Below are positions 1 through 8,016 of a DNA stretch of 64,000 bases, in pieces. This stretch comes from AG25 sp035517615 (GTDB taxonomy: Bacteria; Gemmatimonadota; Gemmatimonadetes; Gemmatimonadales; GWC2-71-9): contig DATIYM010000065.1 of the NCBI GenBank assembly GCA_035517615.1, forward strand, positions 18,197 to 82,196, in the 5' to 3' direction. Positions within the stretch are counted from its first letter, which is position 1, and each line of letters begins with the position of its first letter. Under the pieces are notes generated by a model. That model did no database searches and was not told the origin of the DNA. It worked only from the letters and a program-made list of their open reading frames with translations. The translations under genes were made by a program, and so were the position numbers.

Positions 1-520
1 AACTTTATCGTTTCCACTTCGACGTCGAACGCCGGCGTGGCGGCGCCGTTCGTCTCCCGCACGAACAGTCCTGGTGACTCGTGCTCGTACACGATGTCGA
101 CGGATTGCCCGGGCCGGACGCTGGTGAAGTCGTACCTGCGTGTTGGGACTGACGGCCAGCACGCCGACGGCGAAAAGGTTGTTCGCCGTATTGTCCTTCT
201 GCCGCAGCACCTTCAGGCGCCGATAGCCGCAGACATACGTCTGGGATCGGCTCCGCCCGTCGGTGTCCAGGTGCGCAGATCGATGATCCGCAGGTCCTGA
301 AGGATCGTGAACCCCGTATTGTCATGGGTCGCGGCGGGACCGACGTGATATGCGTGACGTTGGGCAGGATCTTTGCGTCGCGCAGGAAGCGGACCAGACC
401 GAGGTGATTCAGTGAAAGTCTGGCCGTTCGAGACTGGCTATCATACGTGCAGCGAGATTAGAGCGAATTGTCCCTTGTGACTACGCTGCTCGAGCTGTCC
501 GGAGGGGGCGCGCAACGTCA
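1..520 (-). pseudogene. Frameshifted remnant of an unrecognised protein gene
   Basis: Read on the minus strand, protein-like sequence continues from about 520 to the left edge, but the reading frame changes at least four times (near 443, 327, 270 and 136). Successive pieces include LNHLGLVRFLRDAKILP, GFTILQDLRIIDLRT, RSQTYVCGYRRLKVLRQKD, NNLFAVGVLAVSP and PGQSVDIVYEHESPGLFV. Each looks like ordinary folded-protein sequence; none of the intact open frames here does. I do not recognise the family. The choices are a decayed gene or poor base accuracy near a contig end. The C-terminus lies beyond the left edge. Apart from this stretch I see nothing else in the first 500 bases. Confidence 0.5.
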
Positions 521-535
521 ACGCTTGTCGCAATC

Positions 536-793
536 ATGTCCATGCTGCTGGTCTCGGTCGCCGCGTCGATCGTCGCTTTTGCCCATTTCGACAACGTTGC
601 GGCATACATCGTGATCGCTCCGGGATACCTGGTGCAGTCGTGGCTGTTCGAGCATCATCGAGCACCGGGCGGGTTCGGGTATACGCTGACGATGGTCGGC
701 GTTTCGGCGCTGTTCTGGACGCTGATCATTCTCGGGCTTGGCAGAGCCGCGCGCTCGGCGGCGAAGGTGGCGCGACGCAAGCGCGCCGTTTGA
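536..793 (+). CDS. Small hypothetical membrane protein
   Basis: An 85-residue protein, unrecognised. It has three hydrophobic stretches (roughly residues 3-17, 20-36 and 50-68) and a strongly basic tail ending RSAAKVARRKRAV, as expected for a small inner-membrane protein with a cytoplasmic C-terminus. The ATG at 536 is the first usual start codon, but the only purine-rich ribosome-site candidate (GGAGGGGG, 501-508) lies 27 bases upstream, too far. The start is therefore uncertain and the gene itself only moderately supported. It converges with the mutase gene that ends 24 bases downstream. Confidence 0.5.
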   Translation: MSMLLVSVAASIVAFAHFDNVAAYIVIAPGYLVQSWLFEHHRAPGGFGYTLTMVGVSALFWTLIILGLGRAARSAAKVARRKRAV

Positions 794-816
794 AGCCGGC
801 GGTGCGCCGCATTGAG

Positions 817-2187
817 TCAGCGAGTAGCGCCCCCGCACAACCGTCGGCCTTGATCGACCAGCCGCTGCGCCTGCTCCGCGGTGGGCGCTTCCGCGATCAG
901 TCGGATGATCGGCTCCGTATTCGACGGCCGCACATGGAGCCATCGGTCGCGCCACCCCAGCCGTAAGCCGTCCTGCTCATCGATCTCGGCGTCCGGGAAT
1001 CCGGCCTTGAGCTGCCGGTACACGGGCTCGAGCGCCGCGCCGCGTTCGACCTTCGCTTTCACGATCGCGTAGCGCGGTGAGGCGCTCACCAGCTCACTCA
1101 CGCGCTTGTCCGTGCGCGCGACGAGCTCGAGCGCGAGCGCGGCGGCGACCGGCGCATCGCGCCCCACGTGCAACGCCGGATACATGACGCCGCCGTTCCC
1201 TTCCCCGCCGATCGGGCAATCGAGCTCGACAATTTTCCGCGCGACGTGGGCCTCGCCCACGGGCGTGCGCACCAGCGTCGCGCCGCAATCGCGCGCCGCG
1301 TCGGCGACGACGAGGCTCGTGGAGAGATTGACGACGACGAAAGGCGGCGGTTGGGCGGCCGGGCGGTGGGGCGGCCTGAGAACAGCCCGGACGGCGAACG
1401 CGAGCGTATAGTCCTCGCCGATCGGATTCCCCTGCTCGTCCACAATCGCGAGCCGGTCGACATCGGGGTCAACGGCAATACCGATATCGGCCTTGGTGCG
1501 GCGAACCAGTGCGCTCAGCTCACCCAGATTCTCCGGCACCGGCTCTGGAGCTCTTGGGAACGCTCCATCGGTCTCGAGATTGATGCCGGTCACGCGACAT
1601 CCCAAGCGCTCGAGCAAGTCACGTATGACGGGCCCGCCCGCCCCACGCACCGCGTCGAGAGCGACTGAGAAGTTTCGTGCCCTGATGTTCTCCACGTTCA
1701 CGGTCGGCAGCTTCAGCACGGCCTCAAGGTGGCGAGCAATCGCGTGGCTGTCCTGACTTACCCTTCCCGCTTCCCCCTTCCCGCTTCCCCCGTTTTTCCC
1801 GACGAGCTCGAGAACGCGCTTCCCATCCTTCCCGTCGAGAAAAATCGAATCCGGGCCGATGAACTTGAGCGCATTCCACTGGATGGGATTGTGACTGGCC
1901 GTGATCGCGATGCCGCCGCCAGCGCCGTGATACGTAACGGCCAGCTGCACGGTTGGCGTCGGTACGACACCGATGTCGATCACGTCGCACCCCGCGGCGA
2001 GGAGGCCCGTGGTGCACGCTTTCGCGAACGCGGGTCCCGACTGCCGCGAATCCCGGCCCAGCACAACCGTGGGCGTGCGGCGTGAGGCTTCACGCACCCA
2101 CAGTCCGAACGCGTGCGCGTAGCGCTGCACGATATCCGGAGTCAGGTCCTTGTCGACGATCCCCCGGATCCCCGACACGCCAACCAT
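817..2187 (-). CDS. glmM: Phosphoglucosamine mutase / phosphomannomutase family protein
   Basis: A 456-residue alpha-D-phosphohexomutase, usual length for the family. The N-terminus VSGIRGIVDKDLTP is the family opening. The catalytic serine loop TASHNP lies near residue 98, the metal-binding loop DPDVDRLAIVD near 240, the sugar-specificity loop GGEGNGGVMYP near 328 and the phosphate-binding RPSNTEP near 420. The expected reaction is moving phosphate between C6 and C1 of glucosamine or mannose, which feeds peptidoglycan or surface-sugar synthesis. It starts 11 bases after the HD-GYP regulator stop, so it is probably co-transcribed. Whether the substrate is glucosamine or mannose phosphate cannot be settled from sequence alone. 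Confidence 0.85.
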   Translation of the reverse strand: MVGVSGIRGIVDKDLTPDIVQRYAHAFGLWVREASRRTPTVVLGRDSRQSGPAFAKACTTGLLAAGCDVIDIGVVPTPTVQLAVTYHGAGGGIAITASHNPIQWNALKFIGPDSIFLDGKDGKRVLELVGKNGGSGKGEAGRVSQDSHAIARHLEAVLKLPTVNVENIRARNFSVALDAVRGAGGPVIRDLLERLGCRVTGINLETDGAFPRAPEPVPENLGELSALVRRTKADIGIAVDPDVDRLAIVDEQGNPIGEDYTLAFAVRAVLRPPHRPAAQPPPFVVVNLSTSLVVADAARDCGATLVRTPVGEAHVARKIVELDCPIGGEGNGGVMYPALHVGRDAPVAAALALELVARTDKRVSELVSASPRYAIVKAKVERGAALEPVYRQLKAGFPDAEIDEQDGLRLGWRDRWLHVRPSNTEPIIRLIAEAPTAEQAQRLVDQGRRLCGGATR

Positions 2188-2198
2188 GAGGGTGTCGG

Positions 2199-3284
2199 TC
2201 AGGCGCGGCGAGCCTCGACGGCACGCGCGGGCAAGCGCACCGGATTGAGCTGGGGCGTAGCCAGTGGAAGCGCGGTCAGGTCGGGGAACGCGCGCAGGAA
2301 CGCGTCGACGATCTGCTCGTCGAATTGCACGTTTTTTCCTTCCTGCAGCTCGCGCACCGCCTGCTGCACCGACAGCGCGGGGCGATACGGCCGCGCGCTC
2401 GTCATCGCATCGAACGAGTCCGCGACCGTCACCACCCGCGCCTCGAACGGAATGTCCTTGCCCTTGAGTCCATCGGGGGATCCCGAGCCGCCGTAGCGTT
2501 CGTGGTGCGAGCGGACGATCGCGAGCGCGGCCGGCGCGTCGCGCAGTAGCGGCCCCAGAATGCGGGCGCCGATCACCGTGTGCTCCATGATGTGGCGATA
2601 CTCCTCGTCGGTGAGCTTCCCGGCCTTGTAGAGGACCGCCTCGCGCACGCCGATCTTGCCGACGTCGTGCAGCTCGGCGCCGAGCGCGATCGTGTCGACC
2701 ACATCGGACTCGAGCTTCAGCTGACGGGCGATGCCGACCGCGTAATGCGCGACTCGCGCCGAGTGGCCGCGCGTGTAGGCATCCTTCTCTTCGAGCGCCT
2801 GCGCCAGCGCCTGCACCCCTTCCAGGAAAATTTCCTCGATGCGCCTCGCCTGGACCTTCACGCGATCCTCGAGCTGCTGCTGGTAGCTGCGGTTTTCGAG
2901 GATCAGGCGGCGCTTGTCGAGCGCCTGCGTGACACGGGCACGGACCTCATCGAGGTGGAACGGCTTGGCGACGTAGTCCAAGGCGCCGAGCTGGAGGCAC
3001 GCGACGGCGCTCTCGACCTCAGCGACGGCGGTAACGACAATGACCGCCGTGTCGGGCCAGCGGGCCACGATTTCGCGGAGCAGCGTGACGCCGTCCATGT
3101 GCGGCATGCGCAGATCGGAGATCACGAGCGGCGCGGGCTCTTTCTGCATCAGCTCCAGCGCCTCGGTGCCCGAGCTCGCCTCCTGGCATTGAAACCCTTC
3201 GCCTTCCAGGAGCCGAACCAGCACGCGACGCAGGCGCGGCTCGTCATCCACGACGAGGCAATGCATCCCTTTGAACGGCGGCAT
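2199..3284 (-). CDS. Response regulator with HD-GYP-type output domain
   Basis: A 361-residue cytoplasmic regulator. Residues 1-125 are a receiver domain with the acidic pair in VVDDEP, phospho-acceptor Asp in ISDLRMPHMDG and conserved Lys in VAKPF. A helical linker (about 130-165) leads to an HD-GYP domain with HDVGK and HHERYGG. The family signature is usually HHExxDGxGYP; here it reads GGSGSPDGL, so the Tyr of GYP is Ser and the Asp is Gly. HD-GYP domains hydrolyse cyclic di-GMP; these changes leave activity uncertain. No histidine kinase lies beside it. A TAnnTT hexamer 6 bases before the ATG suggests a leaderless transcript, which also carries the downstream mutase gene. Confidence 0.88.
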   Translation of the reverse strand: MPPFKGMHCLVVDDEPRLRRVLVRLLEGEGFQCQEASSGTEALELMQKEPAPLVISDLRMPHMDGVTLLREIVARWPDTAVIVVTAVAEVESAVACLQLGALDYVAKPFHLDEVRARVTQALDKRRLILENRSYQQQLEDRVKVQARRIEEIFLEGVQALAQALEEKDAYTRGHSARVAHYAVGIARQLKLESDVVDTIALGAELHDVGKIGVREAVLYKAGKLTDEEYRHIMEHTVIGARILGPLLRDAPAALAIVRSHHERYGGSGSPDGLKGKDIPFEARVVTVADSFDAMTSARPYRPALSVQQAVRELQEGKNVQFDEQIVDAFLRAFPDLTALPLATPQLNPVRLPARAVEARRA

Positions 3285-3290
3285 GTTGCC

Positions 3291-3296
3291 AAGCTA
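3291..3296 (-). promoter_or_regulatory. Candidate -10 element of the HD-GYP/mutase operon
   Basis: On the minus strand TAGCTT ends 6 bases before the ATG at 3284. It matches the TAnnTT pattern seen before nine other starts here. No convincing -35 hexamer is visible at 16-18 bases. The short spacing implies that the mRNA begins at or next to the start codon. Confidence 0.4.
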
Positions 3297-3304
3297 AAAG
3301 TCGC

Positions 3305-3333
3305 TTGCTCGGCGCGAAAGGCGCCTGTACGTT
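3305..3333 (+). promoter_or_regulatory. Candidate promoter of the trans-sulfuration gene
   Basis: TTGCTC (3305-3310), a 17-base spacer and TACGTT (3328-3333), with the ATG only 6 bases further on. The spacing suits a sigma-70-like promoter making a leaderless mRNA. It lies back to back with the HD-GYP promoter. Confidence 0.5.
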
Positions 3334-3339
3334 CCGGCC

Positions 3340-4503
3340 ATGAGCGAGGTAACGGGTGAGGACCTGACCTACCGTTTTGCCACCCGCGCCGTGCACGCCG
3401 GTCACATCGCCGATCCGCTCGCAGGCGCCGTGATGATGCCGATTTACCAGACTTCCACGTACATCCAGGAAGGACTCGGCCGCCACAAGGGCTACGAGTA
3501 CGCGCGCACTCGGAATCCCACGCGGGAGGCGCTCGAGCGCAACGTGGCGGCGCTCGAGAATGGACGGTACGGCTTCGCGTTCGGCTCGGGGCTCGCGGCG
3601 CTCGACGCCACGATGAAGCTCCTGTCGGCGGGTGACCACGTGGTGTGCGGCGAGAACGTGTATGGCGGCACGCACCGCCAGATGACGCAGATCTGGGCGC
3701 GGTTGGGGCTCGCTTTCACGTTCGTCGATACGTCCGACCCCAAGCGCATCGCCGCGGCGGTGAAGCCCGAAACCCGGATGATCTTCGTGGAGACGCCGAC
3801 CAATCCGCTGATGCGCATCTGCGATCTCACCGCCACGGCGGACATCGCGCGGCCCGCGCGCGCCATTTCGGTGGTCGACAACACGTTCGCCACTCCGAGC
3901 TTTCAGCGGCCGCTCGACTCGGGCATCGACATGGTGCTGCACTCGACCACGAAATACCTGAACGGGCACAGCGACATGGTAGGCGGAATGCTGGTGATGC
4001 GGCGCGATGACCTGGCGCAGCGCATCGGCTTCCTGCAAAACGCCGTCGGCGCGGTGCCGGGACCGTTCGATTGTTGGCTCGCGCTGCGCGGCACCAAGAC
4101 GCTCGCCCTCCGCATGCGGCAGCACGACGCAAGCGGACGGCGCATCGCGGAGTGGCTCGAGCGGCACAAGGCGGTGCGGCGGGTTTACTACCCCGGCCTG
4201 CCATCGCATCCCCAGCACGAGCTGGCCTGCCGGCAGATGCAGGGTTTCGGGGGCATGGTGAGCGTGGAGCTCGGCACCGCGGAGCGCGCCAAGCGGTTTG
4301 TCGAACGGACCAGGCTGTTCGCGCTCGCCGAGTCGCTGGGAGGCGTGGAGAGCCTCGTGGGCCATCCGGCATCGATGACACACGCCAGCGTGCCGCGCGA
4401 GCTGCGGGAATCGATGGGGCTCACGGACGGCCTGGTCCGGTTATCGATCGGGATTGAAGACCCGGAGGACTTGATTGCGGATCTGGAACAAGCGTTGAGC
4501 TAG
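3340..4503 (+). CDS. Trans-sulfuration PLP enzyme (cystathionine gamma-synthase/lyase type)
   Basis: A 387-residue member of the Cys/Met metabolism PLP-dependent family, full length. It opens with RFATRAVHAGHIADP and the motif YEYARTRNPTR, has the phosphate-binding FGSGLAALDA, and carries the Schiff-base lysine in HSTTKYLNGHSD (near residue 205). The C-terminal SLGGVESLVGHPASMTHAS is also typical. The enzyme should form or cleave cystathionine, or use O-acyl-homoserine, in methionine/cysteine metabolism in the cytoplasm. Sequence alone does not separate synthase, beta-lyase and gamma-lyase. The M48 protease gene follows after 20 bases with its own ribosome site. Confidence 0.9.
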   Translation: MSEVTGEDLTYRFATRAVHAGHIADPLAGAVMMPIYQTSTYIQEGLGRHKGYEYARTRNPTREALERNVAALENGRYGFAFGSGLAALDATMKLLSAGDHVVCGENVYGGTHRQMTQIWARLGLAFTFVDTSDPKRIAAAVKPETRMIFVETPTNPLMRICDLTATADIARPARAISVVDNTFATPSFQRPLDSGIDMVLHSTTKYLNGHSDMVGGMLVMRRDDLAQRIGFLQNAVGAVPGPFDCWLALRGTKTLALRMRQHDASGRRIAEWLERHKAVRRVYYPGLPSHPQHELACRQMQGFGGMVSVELGTAERAKRFVERTRLFALAESLGGVESLVGHPASMTHASVPRELRESMGLTDGLVRLSIGIEDPEDLIADLEQALS

Positions 4504-4523
4504 CTTCACCCCCAGGGAGCTTT

Positions 4524-5522
4524 ATGAACGAACCGAATACGCTGCCGGCACCAAGACCTCGTAAACTGCTCACGCAAATTTCCGGCACCGCATGGGAGCA
4601 TCCCGCCGACCGTGCCGCGCTGCAGTCGCTGCGCGCGTTGCCGGGATTCGACGAGCTGGTAAAGAAGATATTCGGGTTCGTGGGCGAGCGGGGCGTGCGG
4701 CTGCTGTTTCAGGCCGACGCGGTGCGGGTGGGTCCCACACAGTTCCCGCGGCTCAACACGCTCTATGCCGACGTGCTGACGTCGCTCGACTGGGAGCCGC
4801 GGCCACCGCTGTTCGTTTCGCAGACGCCGTTCGTGAATGCCGGCGCGTTCGGGATGGATCAGCCGTTCATCGTGATCAACTCGGGCGCGCTGCGGCTGCT
4901 CGACGACGACGAAATGCGCGCGCTCCTGGGCCACGAGCTGGGGCACATCATGAGCGGGCATGCGCTGTACCGCACCATTCTCATCTTGATCCTGAACGTG
5001 AGCTTCACGTCGCTGCCGTTCCTGGCGGGGATCGCGCTGCTCCCGATTCGCATCGCATTGCTCGAGTGGTACCGGAAGAGCGAGCTGTCGTCCGACCGCG
5101 CCGGGCTGCTCGCGAGCCAGGACCCGATGGCATCGCTGCGCGTATTTCTCAAAATGGCGGGCGGCGGCGACATGAGTCAGATGGACCTGAACGCGTTTCT
5201 CGCGCAGGCCAAGGAATACGAGGAAACGGGCGGGCCGCTCGATCGCATTTTCCAGATCCTGAACACGATCGACCGGACACATCCTTTCAACACGCTGCGC
5301 GCCGCCGAGCTGCAACGCTGGATCGAGTCAGGCCAGTACGACCGGATCCTGCGCGGCGAGTACACGCGGCGCGGTCCTGAGACAGAGCAGCGACCCCTGT
5401 CTCAGGACCTGGACGACGCGCGCGAGCACTACATGAACGAAGCGAAGGCCGTCGTGAACGACGTGGTCGATACGGCGCGGCGGGCCGCGCAGGCGTTTAC
5501 GGAAAGCTTCAAGAAGAAATAA
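4524..5522 (+). CDS. M48-family zinc metalloprotease
   Basis: A 332-residue membrane-associated metalloprotease. The zinc motif HELGHIMSGH is near residue 137, the third zinc ligand is probably the Glu of KSELSSDRAG (near 189), and a hydrophobic hairpin between them (about 150-180) anchors the protein in the membrane, as in HtpX/Ste24 relatives. The C-terminal tail (290-332) is acidic, then helical. The start is supported by AGGGAG 7 bases before the ATG. It probably shares the upstream trans-sulfuration transcript. The likely role is degradation of misfolded or damaged envelope proteins; substrates cannot be inferred. Confidence 0.88.
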   Translation: MNEPNTLPAPRPRKLLTQISGTAWEHPADRAALQSLRALPGFDELVKKIFGFVGERGVRLLFQADAVRVGPTQFPRLNTLYADVLTSLDWEPRPPLFVSQTPFVNAGAFGMDQPFIVINSGALRLLDDDEMRALLGHELGHIMSGHALYRTILILILNVSFTSLPFLAGIALLPIRIALLEWYRKSELSSDRAGLLASQDPMASLRVFLKMAGGGDMSQMDLNAFLAQAKEYEETGGPLDRIFQILNTIDRTHPFNTLRAAELQRWIESGQYDRILRGEYTRRGPETEQRPLSQDLDDAREHYMNEAKAVVNDVVDTARRAAQAFTESFKKK

Positions 5523-5525
5523 GCG

Positions 5526-6053
5526 CTAACGCGCCATGGGGAGTTGTCCCCACGCTTTGGCATCGATCAGGCGTTCGAGATAGATGTCGATCTCGAAAAA
5601 TCGCGCGACCGTCCTGATCGGCAGCGCTTCCGCGAATTTCTCGTACTGATCTCGGCGTACGGAAACCCGCGCCGAGTCGAGATCCATGACCGCCGTAAAC
5701 AACGCGCGCAAGCGATCGGGGTCGGCCGAACCCCTCGAGTCGGCGTACTGCGAGACGAGCGCGATGCGTCGATCCCACAGCTCCGCCATGTCTTCCTCGT
5801 AGTCGTCGTACAGCGGCCAGAACACCTTCGCCTCCGAATCGGGGAGGCTCAATGCCCTGGCAAGCGCGGCCTTCTTGACCGAGCGAACGTTGGCGCGCGT
5901 GACATTCAGGCCGTTCAGGTCGACCGCTTCCGCCACGGTCGTCGGGGCGGCGTGCTTCGTGGCGACGGGGTGCGGTTGCTGCGCCCGGAGAGCAGGAACG
6001 AACAGACCGAGGATCGCGAAACCAGTGAGATAGACGCTGACACGCGCTGGCAT
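5526..6053 (-). CDS. Secreted hypothetical protein, paralogue 2 of a tandem pair
   Basis: A 175-residue exported protein of unknown function. I chose the ATG at 6053 rather than one further upstream: AGGAAG precedes it by 6 bases and a signal peptide (MPARVSVYLTGFAILGLFVPALRAQ, cut after ALRA) begins there. The mature part is helical and charged. It shares a framework with its neighbour at 6097-6627: LPDSEAKVFWPLYDDYE, LWDRRIALVSQYA, DQYEKFAEALP and AWGQLP. The two genes look like an old tandem duplication. The size and helical pattern recall Spy-like periplasmic proteins, but I see no LTxxQ motif. It converges with the M48 gene 4 bases away. Confidence 0.8.
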   Translation of the reverse strand: MPARVSVYLTGFAILGLFVPALRAQQPHPVATKHAAPTTVAEAVDLNGLNVTRANVRSVKKAALARALSLPDSEAKVFWPLYDDYEEDMAELWDRRIALVSQYADSRGSADPDRLRALFTAVMDLDSARVSVRRDQYEKFAEALPIRTVARFFEIDIYLERLIDAKAWGQLPMAR

Positions 6054-6096
6054 GGTGCGCTTCCTAGAGGGTGGTGGAAAAGTATCGCACAATTGC

Positions 6097-6627
6097 TTAG
6101 CGGATCTCGGGCATCTGGCCCCAGACCTGCACCATGATCATGCGTTCGATATACGTGCTGACCTGGTAGTAGCGCAGCAGTGTCGGGGTAGGCAGCACTT
6201 TGGCGAACTTGTCGTACTGCGTGCGGGCTAGTGTGACCGTCTCTTCGTCCAGATCGTACATCTTGTTGACAAACTGGCGCGAGCGGTCGGCGGTCATCGA
6301 GTCCTTTGACGTCGCGTACGAATTGACCATCGTGATGCGTTTGTCCCACAGCGCCGCCAGTCCTGCCTCGTACTCGCGGTACAACGGCCAGAATTTTGTC
6401 GCCACGGAGTCTGGAAGCTTCAGCGCCTGGCCGATCACTTCGGCCTTGCGCTGGCGCAGGTTCATGCGCATGAGGGTGACGGGATCCATCCCGATCGCTT
6501 CGGCCGTGTTCTTCGGGGGCGCCCCGGCCGGCACGGCCCCTGTGGAGGTGGCCTGCTGTGCCTGCGCGGGGACGAGGACGACAAGAGCGGCAAAAGCGGC
6601 AAACACAACGGCGACGCGCGAGTGCAT
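6097..6627 (-). CDS. Secreted hypothetical protein, paralogue 1 of a tandem pair
   Basis: A 176-residue exported protein of unknown function, paralogous to the next gene downstream. The ATG at 6627 opens a clear signal peptide ending VLVPAQAQQ. Longer upstream starts would put 53 basic, non-signal residues in front and overlap purD. Conserved blocks shared with the paralogue: LPDSVATKFWPLYREYE, LWDKRITMVNSYA, YDKFAKVLP and VWGQMP. A TAGCTT hexamer at 6657-6662 could be the -10 box, here with a normal leader of about 25 bases and an AGAAAGAG ribosome site. The paralogue has its own upstream TACTTT and ribosome site, so the two may be transcribed separately. Confidence 0.8.
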   Translation of the reverse strand: MHSRVAVVFAAFAALVVLVPAQAQQATSTGAVPAGAPPKNTAEAIGMDPVTLMRMNLRQRKAEVIGQALKLPDSVATKFWPLYREYEAGLAALWDKRITMVNSYATSKDSMTADRSRQFVNKMYDLDEETVTLARTQYDKFAKVLPTPTLLRYYQVSTYIERMIMVQVWGQMPEIR

Positions 6628-6710
6628 TGGTACTCTTTCTAGAGAGGTCGCGTGCAAAGCTACGCGCCGACGTGCCCGCCGCCATGGTCCTAAGGTGCCA
6701 TCCGACGGTG

Positions 6711-6716
6711 TAGTTT
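6711..6716 (+). promoter_or_regulatory. Candidate -10 element of purD
   Basis: TAGTTT ends 7 bases before the GTG start of purD, matching the leaderless pattern in this window. No clear TTG hexamer lies 17 bases upstream. Confidence 0.4.
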
Positions 6717-6723
6717 TCCGCGC

Positions 6724-8016
6724 GTGAGAATCCTGGTCGTCGGCGGTGGGGGCCGCGAGCACGCGCTCGTGTGGGCGCTGAAGCACGACCTCCCCGAGGC
6801 CACGCTATTTACCGCCCCAGGTAATCCCGGCACCGCGCAGCTCGGCACGAACCTCGACATTCCCGCCACGGCCGTCGAGCACCTGGTCGACGCCGTGCGA
6901 GCCCAGCGCATTGACGTGACCATCATTGGGCCGGAGGCTCCCCTCTCACTCGGCCTGGCCGACCGGCTGCGGGCCGGGGGCCGACACGTGTTCGGACCCA
7001 ATCAAGCAGCGGCCCAGATCGAGTCGTCCAAGGCGTTCGCGAAGGATGTGATGGCGAAAGCAGGCGTCCCGACTGCCAAGAGCCGCACGTTTCGATCGCT
7101 CACCGACGCGCGCGACTACATCGATCGGCACCCCGAGCCACTCGTCGTCAAAGCGTCGGGGCTCGCGGCCGGCAAAGGCGTGGTGATCTGCGCGACCCGT
7201 GCCGAGGCGCAACGCGCCGCGCAAACGATGCTCGAAGAGCTGGCGTTCGGCGACGCGGGGCGGGAGATCGTCGTGGAAGACTTTCTCGAGGGCGAGGAGC
7301 TGTCCGTGCTCGCGCTGACTGACGGCGAACGAATGGTGATCCTCCCACCCGCACAGGATCACAAACGGTTGCTCGACCACGATACGGGTCCCAATACGGG
7401 GGGCATGGGCGCGTATTGCCCGGTGAGCCTCTCGACGCCGCGATTACTCGAACGGGTGCGACGCGAGGTGTTCGAGCCCACGCTGCGCGAGCTCGCCAGC
7501 CGCGGCATGCCGTACCAGGGCGTGCTGTATGCTGGCCTCATGTTGGGTGCGGGCGGCGCAATCAATGTCCTGGAATTCAACTGCCGGTTTGGCGACCCGG
7601 AAACGCAGGCAGTGCTGCCCGTGCTTCCCGCCGGATCGCTCGCGCACCTGCCGGCCATCGCCGGGGGAAACTGGCGGCCGGCACGCACGGTGCTCCCTTC
7701 GGTCGGAAGCGCGGTATGTACCGTGCTCGTGGCACGCGGCTACCCCGACACGCCTGAGACCGGCGCCGCGATCACCATTCCCCAGGATCCGGGGGGGGGC
7801 GACGACGTGCTGATCTTTCACGCGGGTACATGCGCCGATCGGGACGGCACGATTCGCGTTGCGGGGGGCCGAGTGCTGGGCGTGACGGGGCTTGCCCGCT
7901 CCGTTCCGGCGGCCGCGAAGAAGAGCGTGGCCGCGGCGGAGCGTATCGCGTTCGCCGGCAAGGCATACCGGCGCGATATCGGATGGCGGGAGATCGCCCG
8001 TGCCGGAGCTGCCTGA
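6724..8016 (+). CDS. purD: Phosphoribosylamine-glycine ligase
   Basis: GARS, 430 residues, full length. It joins phosphoribosylamine and glycine using ATP in de novo purine synthesis. Seen: the N-terminal nucleotide-binding MRILVVGGGGREHALVW, the ATP-grasp segment KASGLAAGKGVV (near 140), the lid GPNTGGMGAY (near 222) and the metal-binding LEFNCRFGDPETQ (near 285). The GTG start at 6724 gives the exact family N-terminus and sits 7 bases after a TAGTTT hexamer. The mutM gene begins inside its last codons, so the two are translationally linked. Confidence 0.97.
   Translation: MRILVVGGGGREHALVWALKHDLPEATLFTAPGNPGTAQLGTNLDIPATAVEHLVDAVRAQRIDVTIIGPEAPLSLGLADRLRAGGRHVFGPNQAAAQIESSKAFAKDVMAKAGVPTAKSRTFRSLTDARDYIDRHPEPLVVKASGLAAGKGVVICATRAEAQRAAQTMLEELAFGDAGREIVVEDFLEGEELSVLALTDGERMVILPPAQDHKRLLDHDTGPNTGGMGAYCPVSLSTPRLLERVRREVFEPTLRELASRGMPYQGVLYAGLMLGAGGAINVLEFNCRFGDPETQAVLPVLPAGSLAHLPAIAGGNWRPARTVLPSVGSAVCTVLVARGYPDTPETGAAITIPQDPGGGDDVLIFHAGTCADRDGTIRVAGGRVLGVTGLARSVPAAAKKSVAAAERIAFAGKAYRRDIGWREIARAGAA

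Noticed and set aside
37..300. 87-codon plus-strand open frame at the left edge
   Set aside because: The opposite strand reads as protein in shifting frames here, and the plus-strand product has no motif or ribosome site.
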